From Gracilimonas sp040117685 (GTDB taxonomy: Bacteria > Bacteroidota > Rhodothermia > Balneolales > Balneolaceae): a stretch of DNA of 64,000 nucleotides. The position numbers were made by a program, and so were the translations under genes. The stretch covers positions 1 through 64,000 of the forward strand of contig NZ_JBEDYP020000011.1 of assembly GCF_040117685.2 (NCBI RefSeq), read 5' to 3'. Below, piece by piece: positions 51,385 to 60,559 of the stretch. The notes beneath the pieces were generated by a model, which saw nothing but the letters and a program-made list of their open reading frames with translations, was not told where the DNA came from and did not search any database. How positions within the stretch are numbered: position 1 is the first letter of the stretch; each line of letters opens with the position of its first letter.

Positions 51385-52611
51385 ATGGATTTATTTGATA
51401 AGCTTGAGGGCCGACCAAGTCCTCTTGGCCCATTCACTTCGGAAGGATACGGGTACTACACATTCCCAAGACTGGAAGGACCTTTGGGGCCGGAAATGCA
51501 ATTCAACGGCAAAGACATGGTCGTTTGGAGTATTAACGACTACCTCGGCATTGGGAGCAACGAGGAAATTAAAAAAGTGGATACGGAAGCCACTGCGAAA
51601 TACAGCCTGAGTGCACCAATGGGTGCCCGGCTAATGACTGGTAACACTACCGAGCATGAGAAACTGGAAGAAGAACTGGCAGCTTTTGTTCATAAAGAAT
51701 CTGCTCAGCTTCTCAATTATGGTTATCAGGGTATCATGAGTACCATTCACTCCCTGGTAGATCGCAACGACTTTCTCATTTACGATGAGCTGAGTCATGC
51801 TTGTATTGTTGATGGAAAGCAGCTTTCCATGGCCGACAAATCCGTGTTCAAGCACAACGACATTGAAAGCTTCAAAAAGCAACTTTATCGTGCAGATAAG
51901 AAACGTAAAGACAATTCTTCCATCCTTGTTGTGACGGAAGGTGTTTTTGGCATGACCGGCGATCTCGGCATCCTGAAAGAAATCATTGCTCTTAAAGAAG
52001 AAGTTGACTTCCGCCTGTTGGTTGATGATGCACATGGCATCGGTACGATGGGTGAAGACGGATCAGGGGCAGGAACACATCTTGGCGTTCAAGATGGAAT
52101 TGATATCTATTTTGGCACGTTCGCAAAATCTTTTGCTTTAATTGGTGCTTTTATCGCCTCTGAACCGCGCGTTATTGAATTTCTGAAAGCAAACTCACGC
52201 AGCCAGGTATTTGCGAAGTCCCTTCCACTACCTATGGTTGTTACCGCACGCAAACGCCTGCAGATGATTAAAGACCACCCCGAGTGGAGAGAGACACTCT
52301 GGAATAATACACTGAAGCTTCGCGAAGGACTTCGTGATCTGGGATATACGGTGTTGCCATCAGAAAGTCCGGTAACTCCGGTTCTGACCAAAGGAAGCAC
52401 GGACCTCTGCCAGGATATTATGCGAAAGCTTCGTGAAGAGCATGGCGTATTTGTAAGTGGTGTTGCGTATCCGGTAGTTCCAAAAGGAACAGTACTGATT
52501 CGCCTCATCCCTACCGCAGCTCATAATGATGCACACATCGAGAAAACTCTTAAAGCCTTTGGCGCTATCAAAGAGTTTGTATTCGAAGCCGCTGAAAAGC
52601 TAAGTGCGTAA
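51385..52611 (+). CDS. Alpha-oxoamine synthase (PLP enzyme, serine palmitoyltransferase/KBL/BioF family)
   Basis: 408 residues of fold-type I. Family features: WSINDYLGIGSNEEIKK near residue 48, TTEHEKLEEELAAF near 89, the cofactor-binding VDDAHGIGTMGEDG near 211, and the PLP lysine in FGTFAKSFALIGAFIAS. RLIPTAAHNDAHI is at the C-terminus. The MDLFDKLEGRPSPLGPF beginning is shared by a group of Bacteroidota proteins often annotated as serine palmitoyltransferase or 2-amino-3-ketobutyrate CoA ligase. Without a bioF or tdh neighbour the acyl-CoA and amino-acid substrates stay open; sphingolipid synthesis is one possibility. Confidence 0.85.
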   Translation: MDLFDKLEGRPSPLGPFTSEGYGYYTFPRLEGPLGPEMQFNGKDMVVWSINDYLGIGSNEEIKKVDTEATAKYSLSAPMGARLMTGNTTEHEKLEEELAAFVHKESAQLLNYGYQGIMSTIHSLVDRNDFLIYDELSHACIVDGKQLSMADKSVFKHNDIESFKKQLYRADKKRKDNSSILVVTEGVFGMTGDLGILKEIIALKEEVDFRLLVDDAHGIGTMGEDGSGAGTHLGVQDGIDIYFGTFAKSFALIGAFIASEPRVIEFLKANSRSQVFAKSLPLPMVVTARKRLQMIKDHPEWRETLWNNTLKLREGLRDLGYTVLPSESPVTPVLTKGSTDLCQDIMRKLREEHGVFVSGVAYPVVPKGTVLIRLIPTAAHNDAHIEKTLKAFGAIKEFVFEAAEKLSA

Positions 52612-52632
52612 TTAAAGCACCTATCTATTTTC

Positions 52633-52667
52633 AAAGCCTGCTTGTTCACTCAAGCAGGCTTTTTTTG
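52633..52667 (+). terminator. Rho-independent terminator of the alpha-oxoamine synthase gene
   Basis: A perfect 10-bp stem AGCCTGCTTG / CAAGCAGGCT, 6-nt loop, followed by a run of seven T, 22 nt after the stop. Confidence 0.9.
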
Positions 52668-52683
52668 TTTTATGCTATCCCGC

Positions 52684-52785
52684 TTCTGGTTACCAAATAG
52701 CGCAAGCGTCCGCTTGTGCTTTGTTTGAATAGGAAAACGAGTGCAGTATTATCATCTCTTGTCCAAGCGGACGCTTGAACCAGAA
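52684..52785. repeat. REPIN-like pair of CAAGCGGACGCTTG hairpins
   Basis: The outer ends TTCTGGTT (52684-52691) and AACCAGAA (52778-52785) are an inverted repeat. Just inside lie two hairpins with the same core in opposite orientation: CAAGCG-TC-CGCTTG at 52703-52716 and CAAGCG-GA-CGCTTG at 52764-52777. Together they form a 102-bp unit with REPIN structure in the non-coding gap before birA. No RAYT transposase is present in the window. Confidence 0.75.
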
Positions 52786-52885
52786 CCAAAATAACTACCT
52801 CTATCACGCAATAGGAGAGGTTCATCCATATATGAAAAAGCTTATTCGCATAAATGCATAAAAGTATATCAGCTCTGGAGTGATT

Positions 52886-53668
52886 TTACCCCACCTGAAC
52901 CCGAACTTGCTCGTGAGAAAAGCTTCGGATGTCAAAATCTTTATTGAGTGCGATAAGCGAGCCTGATTCATTCACCCCAAGAAACTTAAACTCGCCATCA
53001 AGCTGCTCGTCATTCACTGTAAGGTTGGTCCATTCTCCATAACCAATCAGTGCATGGTTTATCTGCTTCACCAAATCGGGGCTAAACTGACTCCATAACC
53101 GGTACCGATATTCGATTTTTTGCAAAATATCGGCCAGCAATTTTTCTCTTATAAACTCTTTACCACATTCTTTTTTTACTGATGTTGCCTTTTCTGCTAA
53201 CTCCCCATTAAATCTGCTTTGATTTACATTCAAGCCAAGGCCAACAACTACGCGCTCCAGCTTATTTCCGGAGAACTGGGTTTCGGTGAGAATACCACAG
53301 AGTTTTTTGTTGTTACACAGGATATCGTTTGGCCATTTCAGCCTGGTTTCAACATGGGCGCAGGAATTCACGGTTTCAGAGACTGCCAATGCGCAAGCTA
53401 AGGTAAGCAACGTAAACCGTTCCGCTTTTTGAGGTTCAAAAACCAGGCTGAACGTCAGGTTCTTTCCGGGCTCTGCATTCCACACCCGATCGTATTGCCC
53501 CCTTCCGCCGGTCTGGTCATCCGTTAATACAATTGCACCATGCTGGGTGCCCTCCCCGTTCAGCTGCTTTGCATAAGAATTGGTGGAAGGCAATTCCTCA
53601 AAAAAATGAAAGCTGCGCCCCAGCCAGGAAGTTGATAAGTGACTTTCAAAAAGTTCAGAATCGAACAA
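52886..53668 (-). CDS. birA: Biotin--[acetyl-CoA carboxylase] ligase, without HTH domain
   Basis: 260 residues. It activates biotin as biotinyl-AMP and transfers it to the carrier lysine of acetyl-CoA carboxylase. Motifs: STNSYAKQL near residue 28, the biotin/ATP loop GGRGQYDRVWNAEPGKNLTFS near 52 (usual GRGRRGR varies), and RLKWPNDILCNNKKLCGILTE near 105. The N-terminal winged-helix repressor domain of E. coli BirA is missing, so it cannot repress bio genes itself. Confidence 0.93.
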   Translation of the reverse strand: MFDSELFESHLSTSWLGRSFHFFEELPSTNSYAKQLNGEGTQHGAIVLTDDQTGGRGQYDRVWNAEPGKNLTFSLVFEPQKAERFTLLTLACALAVSETVNSCAHVETRLKWPNDILCNNKKLCGILTETQFSGNKLERVVVGLGLNVNQSRFNGELAEKATSVKKECGKEFIREKLLADILQKIEYRYRLWSQFSPDLVKQINHALIGYGEWTNLTVNDEQLDGEFKFLGVNESGSLIALNKDFDIRSFSHEQVRVQVG

Positions 53669-53982
53669 AATTCAATTTCGTATTAGTTGTTAATTAAACC
53701 CACCAGATCATACAAAGTAAAATAAACCCAGTAATGTTCCAGAAAGAAAATTGCTTTGGTGGAGACTAAAATACATCTAAATCTTCTTGTTAGTTTTGCA
53801 AATACTCTCCTGTACTGGCTCTGCACACCCCATTTCGGGTCAGTTATCTGAATAGTTCTGCCAAAATAAATTATGGCAGGATATTTGTAATCATTAACGT
53901 GCAAACAGTTGAACCGCCCTTTATATAAGGTTAACTTCAACCTGATTAACAAAAATATTCGCAGAGTACGAGTAACCCCATT
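53669..53982. other. Non-coding upstream region of secA
   Basis: 314 nt between the divergent birA and secA genes. A TAGTTTTG at about 53789 fits a -7 element, but I see no -33 at the right distance, so the promoter is not assigned. An 89-codon open frame on the minus strand is AT-rich with no protein features, and I leave it out. I see no SecM-like arrest peptide. Confidence 0.3.
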
Positions 53983-56900
53983 ATGGATATATTAGATAAA
54001 GTTGGTAAGGTTATTACCAAAGTCTTTGGTTCCAAGAGTGAAAAGGACATTAAAAAAATTCAGCCCATCGTAGATGAAATCAAGAGCTACGAAGAGCAGA
54101 TGAAGCAGCTCAGCGATGATGAGCTGAAGGCCAAAACCGAAGAGTTTAAGCAGAAAATCAAGGATGCTACCGCCGAGACGGTTGCCGAGATTCAGGAGAT
54201 TAAAAAGCACCTGGATGACATTGAGAACATCGGACCCGGCGAACACCGTGAAATGGCTGAGCACCTCGAAGAGCTGGAGCAACAGGAACTGGACATCATT
54301 GAAGAGGTTTTGGATGACATTTTGCCTGAAGCCTTTGCCGTACTCAAAGACACCTGCCGACGATTTGTCGGAAAGTCATGGAAAGTAGGTGGTAATGAAA
54401 CCACCTGGGAAATGATTCCTTATGATGTACAGCTGATTGGTGCCATTGTACTGCATCAGGGGCGTATTGCTGAGATGAAAACCGGTGAAGGTAAAACACT
54501 GGTTGCCATTTTTCCGGCTTACCTGAATGCATTGGCCGGAAAAGGCGTGCACGTTATCACGGTAAACAACTACCTGGCTATGCGTGACGCCGAATGGAAT
54601 GAGCCGATCTTTAACTTCCACGGACTGGAAGTGGATTGTGTAGATCGCTATCAACCCAGCACGGAGCCTCGACGAAAAGCCTACAAAGCGGATATCACCT
54701 ATGGAACCAACAACGAATTTGGCTTCGACTACCTCCGCGATAACATGGTGGTTGAACAGGAACAATTGGTACAGCGCGAACATCACTACACCATTATTGA
54801 TGAGGTTGACTCCATCCTGATTGATGAAGCCCGAACTCCGCTTATCATTTCAGGTCCGGTTCCGCAGGACAACAAATCCGGAAAATATGTGGAAATGAAG
54901 CCCCGCGTGGAATCACTGGTTAATGCACAGAAGAAATTAGTTGCCAACCTGGTGAAGGAAGGTAAAGAGCTGCTGGATGAAGGCGATGAAGAAAAAGCCG
55001 GACTTGCCCTGTTCCGTGCCGTTCGCGGATTCCCGAAAAACTCTCAGCTTCGTAAGCTGCAGCAGGATCCTAAAATCCAGAAGCTGATTCAGAGCACCGA
55101 GTCTTTTTACCTGCAGGATAATGCCAAGAACATGCCTGTGGTGGATGAGTACTTGTTCTACGCAGTTGACCCGAAGATGAATTCTATTGAGATGACGGAA
55201 AAAGGCCGGGAATTCATCACCAAAAAAGGAGAAGATGAAGACTTTTTCGTAATTCCGGATTTGGGAGAAGAAACGGCAGTTATTGAGAAAGAGATTGAAG
55301 AGCTGGAAGAAGAAAAGCTGACTGATGTCAAAACCAATAATGAGTTCAGCGATGAGTATAAAGAGAAGAAATTAGCTGAAGCTAAGCAGGAAGTGCGGCA
55401 AGAACGCGAACGCAAATTCAACGAATTGCACCGCTTGTTTGCCGAGCGTGGAGATCGCATTCACACCGTAAACCAGCTGCTAAAAGCGTACACTAACTTT
55501 GAGCGGGAAGAGGAATACATCGTTCAGGATGGTAAGGTAAACATCGTGGATGAACACACCGGACGTGTACTTTCGGGTCGTCGTTATTCCGATGGCCTGC
55601 ACCAGGCGATTGAGGCTAAAGAGGAAGTAAAAGTTGAGGCGTCCACTCAAACCTATGCCACCATTACCCTTCAGAATTATTTCCGGATGTATAACAAACT
55701 GGCCGGTATGACCGGTACGGCGGAAACAGAAGAAGGTGAGTTTAACGAGATTTATGAACTCGACGTAGTAGTGATCCCCACCAATAAGCCTATTGCAAGG
55801 GATGACAAAGAAGACCTTGTATTTAAAACCAAGCGAGAAAAGTTTAACGCTTCGGTCGAAAAAATTCGAGAATATCACGAAAAAGGTCAGCCGGTATTGG
55901 TGGGTACCACCAGCGTGGATGTATCTGAAAAGCTGAGCCGTATGCTGCAGCGCGCAGGCATTCCACATAACGTATTGAACGCCAAACAGCACGCTCAGGA
56001 AAGTGAAATTGTAAAGCAAGCTGGTGAAATCGGAGCCGTAACCGTGGCTACCAACATGGCCGGTCGTGGTACCGATATTAAGCTTGCCAAAGGCGTTAAA
56101 GAGAAAGGCGGACTGGCAATTTTAGGAACCGAGCGCCATGAATCGCGCCGTATCGACTTACAGCTTCGAGGTCGTGCCGGTCGTCAGGGAGATCCCGGTG
56201 AGTCTCAGTTTTATGTATCGCTGGAAGATGACCTGATGGCGCTGTTTATGAGCGATCGGGTAGCCAACGTGATGGATAAGCTCAGTTTTGAAGAAGGTGA
56301 AGTAATTACTCACCCATGGATCACCAAATCGCTGGAGCGAGCTCAGAGCAAAGTTGAGCAGAATAACTTCAGTATCCGTAAGCGACAGCTGGAATATGAT
56401 GACGTACTGAACAATCAGCGAAACGTGATTTATGCCCGAAGAAAGCACGCGCTTTCCGGAGATCAGCTGCGTACGGATATCATGGATATGCTGGATGACC
56501 TGATCGAGTCGATGGTGGAAGAACATGTAGCCGCCGGAGATTATGACGGACTTCATGAATCGGTTTTACGTCACCTGGCGGTAGATGTAGATTATGATCG
56601 AGAAACCTGGTTCAATATGAACGAGCGGGACCTTGCCGATCACATTATCGATAAAGCCATTCAAGCTTATCGCAAGAAAGAGGAGCGGATGGCCAAGCCT
56701 CTGTATGAGGTTATGAAGCGAATTACGGAAGCCAATCCGGAAAATCGCCCTGATAAAGTTCAGGTTATTTTTACGGACGGTATTCGCCGCATGCGCATTG
56801 TAGTGGATGTGGAATCGGCTCTTGAAAATGAAGGGCGAGAAGTTGCACGTTCCCTCGAGAAGAGTGCCATTCTATCCATTATCGATCAAAAATGGATGGA

Positions 56901-57378
56901 ACACCTGCGCGAATTGGATTCCGTTAAAGAAGGTATTGGCTTGCGTTCTTTTGCACAGAAAGATCCATTGCTTGAGTATAAGCGTGAAGCTTTTGACATG
57001 TTCAAAATGTTGCTGGATGACATCAACCAGGAAGCTATTTCACTGATTTGGAAAGCCGTACCTGAAGTACAGGCCGAGGATTCCAAACTGGAGAAGGCTC
57101 AAAAGCAGAAGTCACGCTTCGACACATCTTCGATGGAAACTCAACACGCCGACTCTACCGGTATGGGACTTAAAGCACCGGCTCAGCCTCAACAAAATGG
57201 TGGACAGAAACCACAGGGTGGCAATGCCAAACGTCAGCCCGTTGAAGTTGCCGACGAACCCGGCCGTAATGATTACGTTACTGTTCAAAATATGAACAGC
57301 GGCGAGACCAAAGAGATCAAATGGAAATACGCCAAGCGTATGGTTGATGAGGAAGGCTGGGTTGTAGTCGAAAAATAA
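53983..57378 (+). CDS. secA: Preprotein translocase ATPase SecA
   Basis: 1131 residues, longer than the 901 of E. coli. It drives preproteins through SecYEG. Walker A lies in AEMKTGEGKTLVA (near residue 165), and the DEAD-box-like site in IIDEVDSILIDEARTPLIISGP. The preprotein-crosslinking domain follows. The C-terminal ATPase half contains TNMAGRGTDIKLAKGV and ESRRIDLQLRGRAGRQGDPG. An extra charged stretch (residues about 430-485, EEKLTDVKTNNEF) adds length. It ends WKYAKRMVDEEGWVVVEK, so the zinc-binding CxCxSG tail of E. coli SecA is absent. Confidence 0.97.
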   Translation: MDILDKVGKVITKVFGSKSEKDIKKIQPIVDEIKSYEEQMKQLSDDELKAKTEEFKQKIKDATAETVAEIQEIKKHLDDIENIGPGEHREMAEHLEELEQQELDIIEEVLDDILPEAFAVLKDTCRRFVGKSWKVGGNETTWEMIPYDVQLIGAIVLHQGRIAEMKTGEGKTLVAIFPAYLNALAGKGVHVITVNNYLAMRDAEWNEPIFNFHGLEVDCVDRYQPSTEPRRKAYKADITYGTNNEFGFDYLRDNMVVEQEQLVQREHHYTIIDEVDSILIDEARTPLIISGPVPQDNKSGKYVEMKPRVESLVNAQKKLVANLVKEGKELLDEGDEEKAGLALFRAVRGFPKNSQLRKLQQDPKIQKLIQSTESFYLQDNAKNMPVVDEYLFYAVDPKMNSIEMTEKGREFITKKGEDEDFFVIPDLGEETAVIEKEIEELEEEKLTDVKTNNEFSDEYKEKKLAEAKQEVRQERERKFNELHRLFAERGDRIHTVNQLLKAYTNFEREEEYIVQDGKVNIVDEHTGRVLSGRRYSDGLHQAIEAKEEVKVEASTQTYATITLQNYFRMYNKLAGMTGTAETEEGEFNEIYELDVVVIPTNKPIARDDKEDLVFKTKREKFNASVEKIREYHEKGQPVLVGTTSVDVSEKLSRMLQRAGIPHNVLNAKQHAQESEIVKQAGEIGAVTVATNMAGRGTDIKLAKGVKEKGGLAILGTERHESRRIDLQLRGRAGRQGDPGESQFYVSLEDDLMALFMSDRVANVMDKLSFEEGEVITHPWITKSLERAQSKVEQNNFSIRKRQLEYDDVLNNQRNVIYARRKHALSGDQLRTDIMDMLDDLIESMVEEHVAAGDYDGLHESVLRHLAVDVDYDRETWFNMNERDLADHIIDKAIQAYRKKEERMAKPLYEVMKRITEANPENRPDKVQVIFTDGIRRMRIVVDVESALENEGREVARSLEKSAILSIIDQKWMEHLRELDSVKEGIGLRSFAQKDPLLEYKREAFDMFKMLLDDINQEAISLIWKAVPEVQAEDSKLEKAQKQKSRFDTSSMETQHADSTGMGLKAPAQPQQNGGQKPQGGNAKRQPVEVADEPGRNDYVTVQNMNSGETKEIKWKYAKRMVDEEGWVVVEK

Positions 57379-57400
57379 TTCATTCAGCCTTTTTACAGGC

Positions 57401-57437
57401 ACATAGCAGGTCACAAGATTTTGCGTCCCTGCTATGT
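57401..57437. repeat. Hairpin between secA and the polyphosphate glucokinase gene
   Basis: A 10-bp stem ACATAGCAGG / CCTGCTATGT closes over a 17-nt loop that itself contains a partial palindrome ACAAGATTTTGCGT. There is no long T run. The ACGCAAGATTTTGCGT-like loop resembles a common dispersed palindrome in many Bacteroidota genomes (recalled). It may act as a weak terminator for secA. Confidence 0.6.
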
Positions 57438-57489
57438 ACCTAATCATTTTTTCGCTATGTTTGTCCCGAACTAATTAAACACCGGATTT

Positions 57490-58251
57490 GTGGAAGTTTT
57501 AGGGATCGATATTGGAAGTTACGGCATCAAGGGTGCCATCGTGGATACTGACAAAGGAGAGATTGTATCCAAGAAGCGTACAACCGACAAAATTGACGAC
57601 ACCCGTCCGCATAAGCTTATCTCAAAACTGCACAAGGTTGTTAAGAAATTTGACTGGGATGGCCCTATAGGATGCGCCTTCCCGGCAGCGACCAGCAAAG
57701 GAATCGTACTCTCAACAACCCGCATGGATCAAGGCTGGGTGGATGCCGATGCCGATCATCTGTTTACTGAAATCACCGGCTGCAACGTCAGCGTAATTAA
57801 CGATACCGATGCCGTTGGGTTGGCAGAAATGAAATTCGGCGTGGGAAAAGAACAGCGCGGAACTGTTATTGTGTTGACGGTAGGTACCGGAATTGGCTCC
57901 TCCCTTTTTGTAGATGGCACACTTGTACCCAACACCGAATTAGGTCAGGTTGAGATAAAAGGAATTAGTATTGAAGAAAGGGCTTCGAACCGGGTTCGAA
58001 AAGAGGAAGGTATTCGGAAGAAAACCTGGGGGAAAAGACTACAGTTGGTCCTGGAGCAGTATGAAAAACTCTTTCATCCTGATCTTTTTATTCTTGGCGG
58101 TCAGCTTTCCAAAAAAGCCGATAAAACCTTTCCCTATATCAAAATAAAGACCAAATTTAAGGCTGCCAGCCTGCTTAATAATGCAAGTATCGTAGGTGCA
58201 GCTTATTACGCGGCCTCGGTTCAGCTTAAGAATAAAGAATTCTACCGGTAG
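57490..58251 (+). CDS. ppgK: ROK-family polyphosphate glucokinase
   Basis: 253 residues of the ASKHA sugar-kinase fold. The first phosphate-binding loop is GIDIGSYGIKGAIVDTDKG near residue 5, then IGCAFPAATSKGIV near 60, the catalytic-Asp segment NDTDAVGLAEM near 100, and GTVIVLTVGTGIGSSLF near 120. The last two are typical of PPGK, which uses polyphosphate or ATP to make glucose 6-phosphate. The start is GTG at 57490. The family's zinc ROK motif is not visible, as expected for PPGK. Substrate choice is inferred by similarity. Confidence 0.88.
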   Translation: MEVLGIDIGSYGIKGAIVDTDKGEIVSKKRTTDKIDDTRPHKLISKLHKVVKKFDWDGPIGCAFPAATSKGIVLSTTRMDQGWVDADADHLFTEITGCNVSVINDTDAVGLAEMKFGVGKEQRGTVIVLTVGTGIGSSLFVDGTLVPNTELGQVEIKGISIEERASNRVRKEEGIRKKTWGKRLQLVLEQYEKLFHPDLFILGGQLSKKADKTFPYIKIKTKFKAASLLNNASIVGAAYYAASVQLKNKEFYR

Positions 58252-58346
58252 GTGTTATTCGTTGGAATGGAGCGCTATTCGGTTTCCTTCGCTATCCAGT
58301 ATTACGGCCATATAGCCATTGTCTTCGGTGATAAGCCTTTTCGGGA

Positions 58347-58631
58347 TCATAACTTTCCCCCGGCCCCTTCTACCCGATCAAGAATGGACTGAAGATTCGG
58401 GTTTGCATTCAGGTACAATAGCGGGCCATGGCTTTCACTTGGATAATACCATTCCTTGTTCTTGATGATGGCACCTCCAACAGTTCCGGTCGTAGCCGGG
58501 AATAGGGCCATTCGTAAGCCATCTCCTATATCAAGGTCCGGCATCTCAAATTCAAAAATGGTTTCGTAAAATTTCTTAGCTCTGTCAATATCATTGGCCG
58601 GTATTTCGAACCAGTTTATCGCGTTATTCAT
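58347..58631 (-). CDS. VOC-family protein (glyoxalase-like), 3' end frameshifted
   Basis: Small VOC-superfamily protein: INWFEIPANDIDRAKKFYETIFEFEM at the start and PLLYLNANPNLQSILDRVEGAGGK further on. The frame ends after GGKL at 58347. The other frame continues with MIPKRLITEDNGYMAVILDSEGNRIALHS and stops at 58255-58257, the usual end of this family. A missing base near 58347-58352 explains it; intact, it would be about 125 residues. ATG 58631 is chosen for its AGAGGA ribosome site 9 nt upstream. A longer frame from 58700 would overlap marR. Confidence 0.8.
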   Translation of the reverse strand: MNNAINWFEIPANDIDRAKKFYETIFEFEMPDLDIGDGLRMALFPATTGTVGGAIIKNKEWYYPSESHGPLLYLNANPNLQSILDRVEGAGGKL

Positions 58632-58696
58632 CGAATACATTCCTCTGCCTGAATTTTCAAATAATTGACCGATAGTACAGGAAGGAAAGGTTAAAT

Positions 58697-59140
58697 TCAA
58701 GAACGCGCTTTTTCCAGCAGCCAGTTCAGCTGTTCAGCTTCTTCTTCAGAAAGCAGCGTGAATTTTTCGTCAAGGACATGAATGCGATCTTCTATCTGTG
58801 CCAGTAGCCGAAGGCCCTCATACTTAATGAACACCTGGATAAGTCGCCCGTCATTCGGATCTTTTCGCTTGCGAACGAGGTCTTTTTTTATCAGCCTGTC
58901 CACAAGCCGGGAGGTATCCGAGCTCTTGTCCATCATTTCCTCCTGAATCTGCTTGGTGGACATCGGCTCGTTATTGGCTGCCTTCAATATCCTGAGTATC
59001 GACAGTTGCTGTTGGGTTAAATCAAACTCATCAAGGAAATTTTTGATGACAGTACGAAGCCAGACTTCAGTTTCGAAGATGTTTGTTCTCAGTTCCCGCC
59101 AGACGTTTTTTTGTGAGGTTGCTGTAGCTGTAGCTTCCAT
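58697..59140 (-). CDS. MarR-family transcriptional regulator
   Basis: About 147 residues. Winged-helix core: LTQQQLSILRILKAANNEPMSTKQIQEEMMDKSSDTSRLVDRLIKKDLVRKRKDPNDGR, with the wing DPNDGRLIQVFI typical of MarR. The ATG at 59140 is preferred: the longer frame to 59197 would run into the palindromic operator. It is followed by the VOC gene on the same strand, a common pairing where MarR senses a small ligand handled by the enzyme. Confidence 0.9.
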   Translation of the reverse strand: MEATATATSQKNVWRELRTNIFETEVWLRTVIKNFLDEFDLTQQQLSILRILKAANNEPMSTKQIQEEMMDKSSDTSRLVDRLIKKDLVRKRKDPNDGRLIQVFIKYEGLRLLAQIEDRIHVLDEKFTLLSEEEAEQLNWLLEKARS

Positions 59141-59187
59141 AAATCCAGTTTTTGTGCAGATGATATAATTGCGCTTAATATAATGTC

Positions 59188-59203
59188 TGAACATCAATGT
59201 TCA
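59188..59203. promoter_or_regulatory. Palindromic operator upstream of marR
   Basis: TGAACAT-CA-ATGTTCA, 7-bp arms, 48 nt before the MarR start codon. On the reverse strand it overlaps a possible -35 (TTGAAC) with TATATT 16 nt further on as -10. This position suits autorepression by the MarR protein. Confidence 0.5.
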
Positions 59204-59238
59204 AACAAATTGTTAACTGGAGCTAATTCACCACACTG

Positions 59239-60141
59239 CTAACCATCATTGGAAAGAGGAGCCTGCTTCGTTTTTCCACGTTCAAGTACGATAAAATTAC
59301 CGGAGATAATGAAGACCACACCAACCATGCCTGCTATGGTCCATGTATAATTTTCAAATAGAGTGGATATAATGAGGGCGATAATAGGAACCACCAACTG
59401 AACATACCCGGCACGACTGGCACCAATCCGGCCGATTAAACTCAGGTAGGCTCCAAATGCGAATACAGACCCGAATACCGCCAAATAAATCAGTGATAAA
59501 CTGTAGGAGAATTCGAGACTGAATGAGAATTCATACCCGACCAACAAAGCGACTAAAGCCATTGCTAAAGCTCCGTATGTCATTCCAATGGCATTAGTTT
59601 GAATAACCGGTAGCCCGGCCGACTGATTTCGGGCTGAAATAATATTCCCCAAAGAAGCAACATACGCGGCACCAACTGCCTGTAAAAGTGCAATGGATGC
59701 AGCATCGGTAAAAGAAAAATTCAGGAGGTCTTTGTAGAAAATCATCACAATGCCAGTTAACCCCAGAACTGCCCCACCATACACCTTCCAGGGAATGATA
59801 TTCTTCAGGAAAATACGGCTGTTAAAAATATTCATGAACAACATGGTAGAGAAGACAAGAGCCACCAATCCACTGGTTAAAGTTTGTTCGGCGAGATACA
59901 CCATCCAATAGTTAAAGCCAAATAGAAAAAGACCCTGCAGAAGTATAAAGCCATGCTCGCTCAGTGTATAGTTGAGCTTTAGTTTTCTGATTTTTGAATA
60001 TCCAAGCAGAATCAATCCCGCCAGCAAAAACCGATAACTTACCGAAACAATAGGATCAACATCTCCAACCTGAAATGTGATAGCGAACCAGGTAGAGCCC
60101 CAAATAAGAGCAGGAATAAGATATAGAATGATATTTTTCAA
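59239..60141 (-). CDS. EamA/DMT-family transporter
   Basis: 300 residues with ten predicted transmembrane helices in two EamA repeats. The first repeat starts IILYLIPALIWGSTWFAITFQVGDVDPIVSVSYRF, the second FTDAASIALLQAVGAAYVASLGNI. GRIGASRAGYVQLVVPIIALIISTLFE at the end is a family hallmark. It exports small metabolites or amino acids; the substrate is unknown. Confidence 0.92.
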   Translation of the reverse strand: MKNIILYLIPALIWGSTWFAITFQVGDVDPIVSVSYRFLLAGLILLGYSKIRKLKLNYTLSEHGFILLQGLFLFGFNYWMVYLAEQTLTSGLVALVFSTMLFMNIFNSRIFLKNIIPWKVYGGAVLGLTGIVMIFYKDLLNFSFTDAASIALLQAVGAAYVASLGNIISARNQSAGLPVIQTNAIGMTYGALAMALVALLVGYEFSFSLEFSYSLSLIYLAVFGSVFAFGAYLSLIGRIGASRAGYVQLVVPIIALIISTLFENYTWTIAGMVGVVFIISGNFIVLERGKTKQAPLSNDG

Positions 60142-60213
60142 AGCTGCCGATGTTACTTAACCGGCAAATATTTAGCAATAGTTTCCCTTAAAAATTGTAA
60201 GAAAGCCGAACCG

Positions 60214-60546
60214 CTAACCCACACATTTAACACATCGGGTGGTATGCGGCATATACTCTAAACGGCCGAAGGGAATTTCTTCTCCGCATTTTGTGCAACT
60301 TCCGAAAGCATCGGATTCAGCATTTTCCTTAGCCCGTTCCAGCTTTTTGAGTTGCTGCTGCTTCTCTCTCAACGAAGACTCATTTATGGTCTTATTATTA
60401 ATGGCATCCATTCTCGAAACCCTTCCAATGGAAGCATCCAGCGGAATAGGTTTTACCAGCTCCTGAAGCTCAGCAATATCTTCTTTTGTCTCTTCAATTC
60501 TTGAACTGATGATTCCTTTGAGCTTCGCCTTTTCAGAGTCCGTCAT
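60214..60546 (-). CDS. TraR/DksA-type zinc-finger protein
   Basis: 110 residues. An N-terminal coiled coil (KAKLKGIISSRIEETKEDIAELQEL) and C4 finger CTKCGEEIPFGRLEYMPHTTRCVKC match the DksA/TraR family. DksA works with RNA polymerase and ppGpp; here it could be a DksA paralogue. VSRMDAINNKTINES matches the DksA/YocK type of general stress proteins. Confidence 0.9.
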   Translation of the reverse strand: MTDSEKAKLKGIISSRIEETKEDIAELQELVKPIPLDASIGRVSRMDAINNKTINESSLREKQQQLKKLERAKENAESDAFGSCTKCGEEIPFGRLEYMPHTTRCVKCVG

Positions 60547-60559
60547 GTACCGTAAGTCT

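Noticed and set aside
53683..53952. 89-codon open frame between birA and secA on the minus strand
   Set aside because: It has no protein-like features, no ribosome site, and unusual composition; the region suits a promoter better.
53983..57378. Truncated SecA because the zinc-binding tail is missing
   Set aside because: The end is a clean stop after a charged tail, and many SecA proteins lack this tail.
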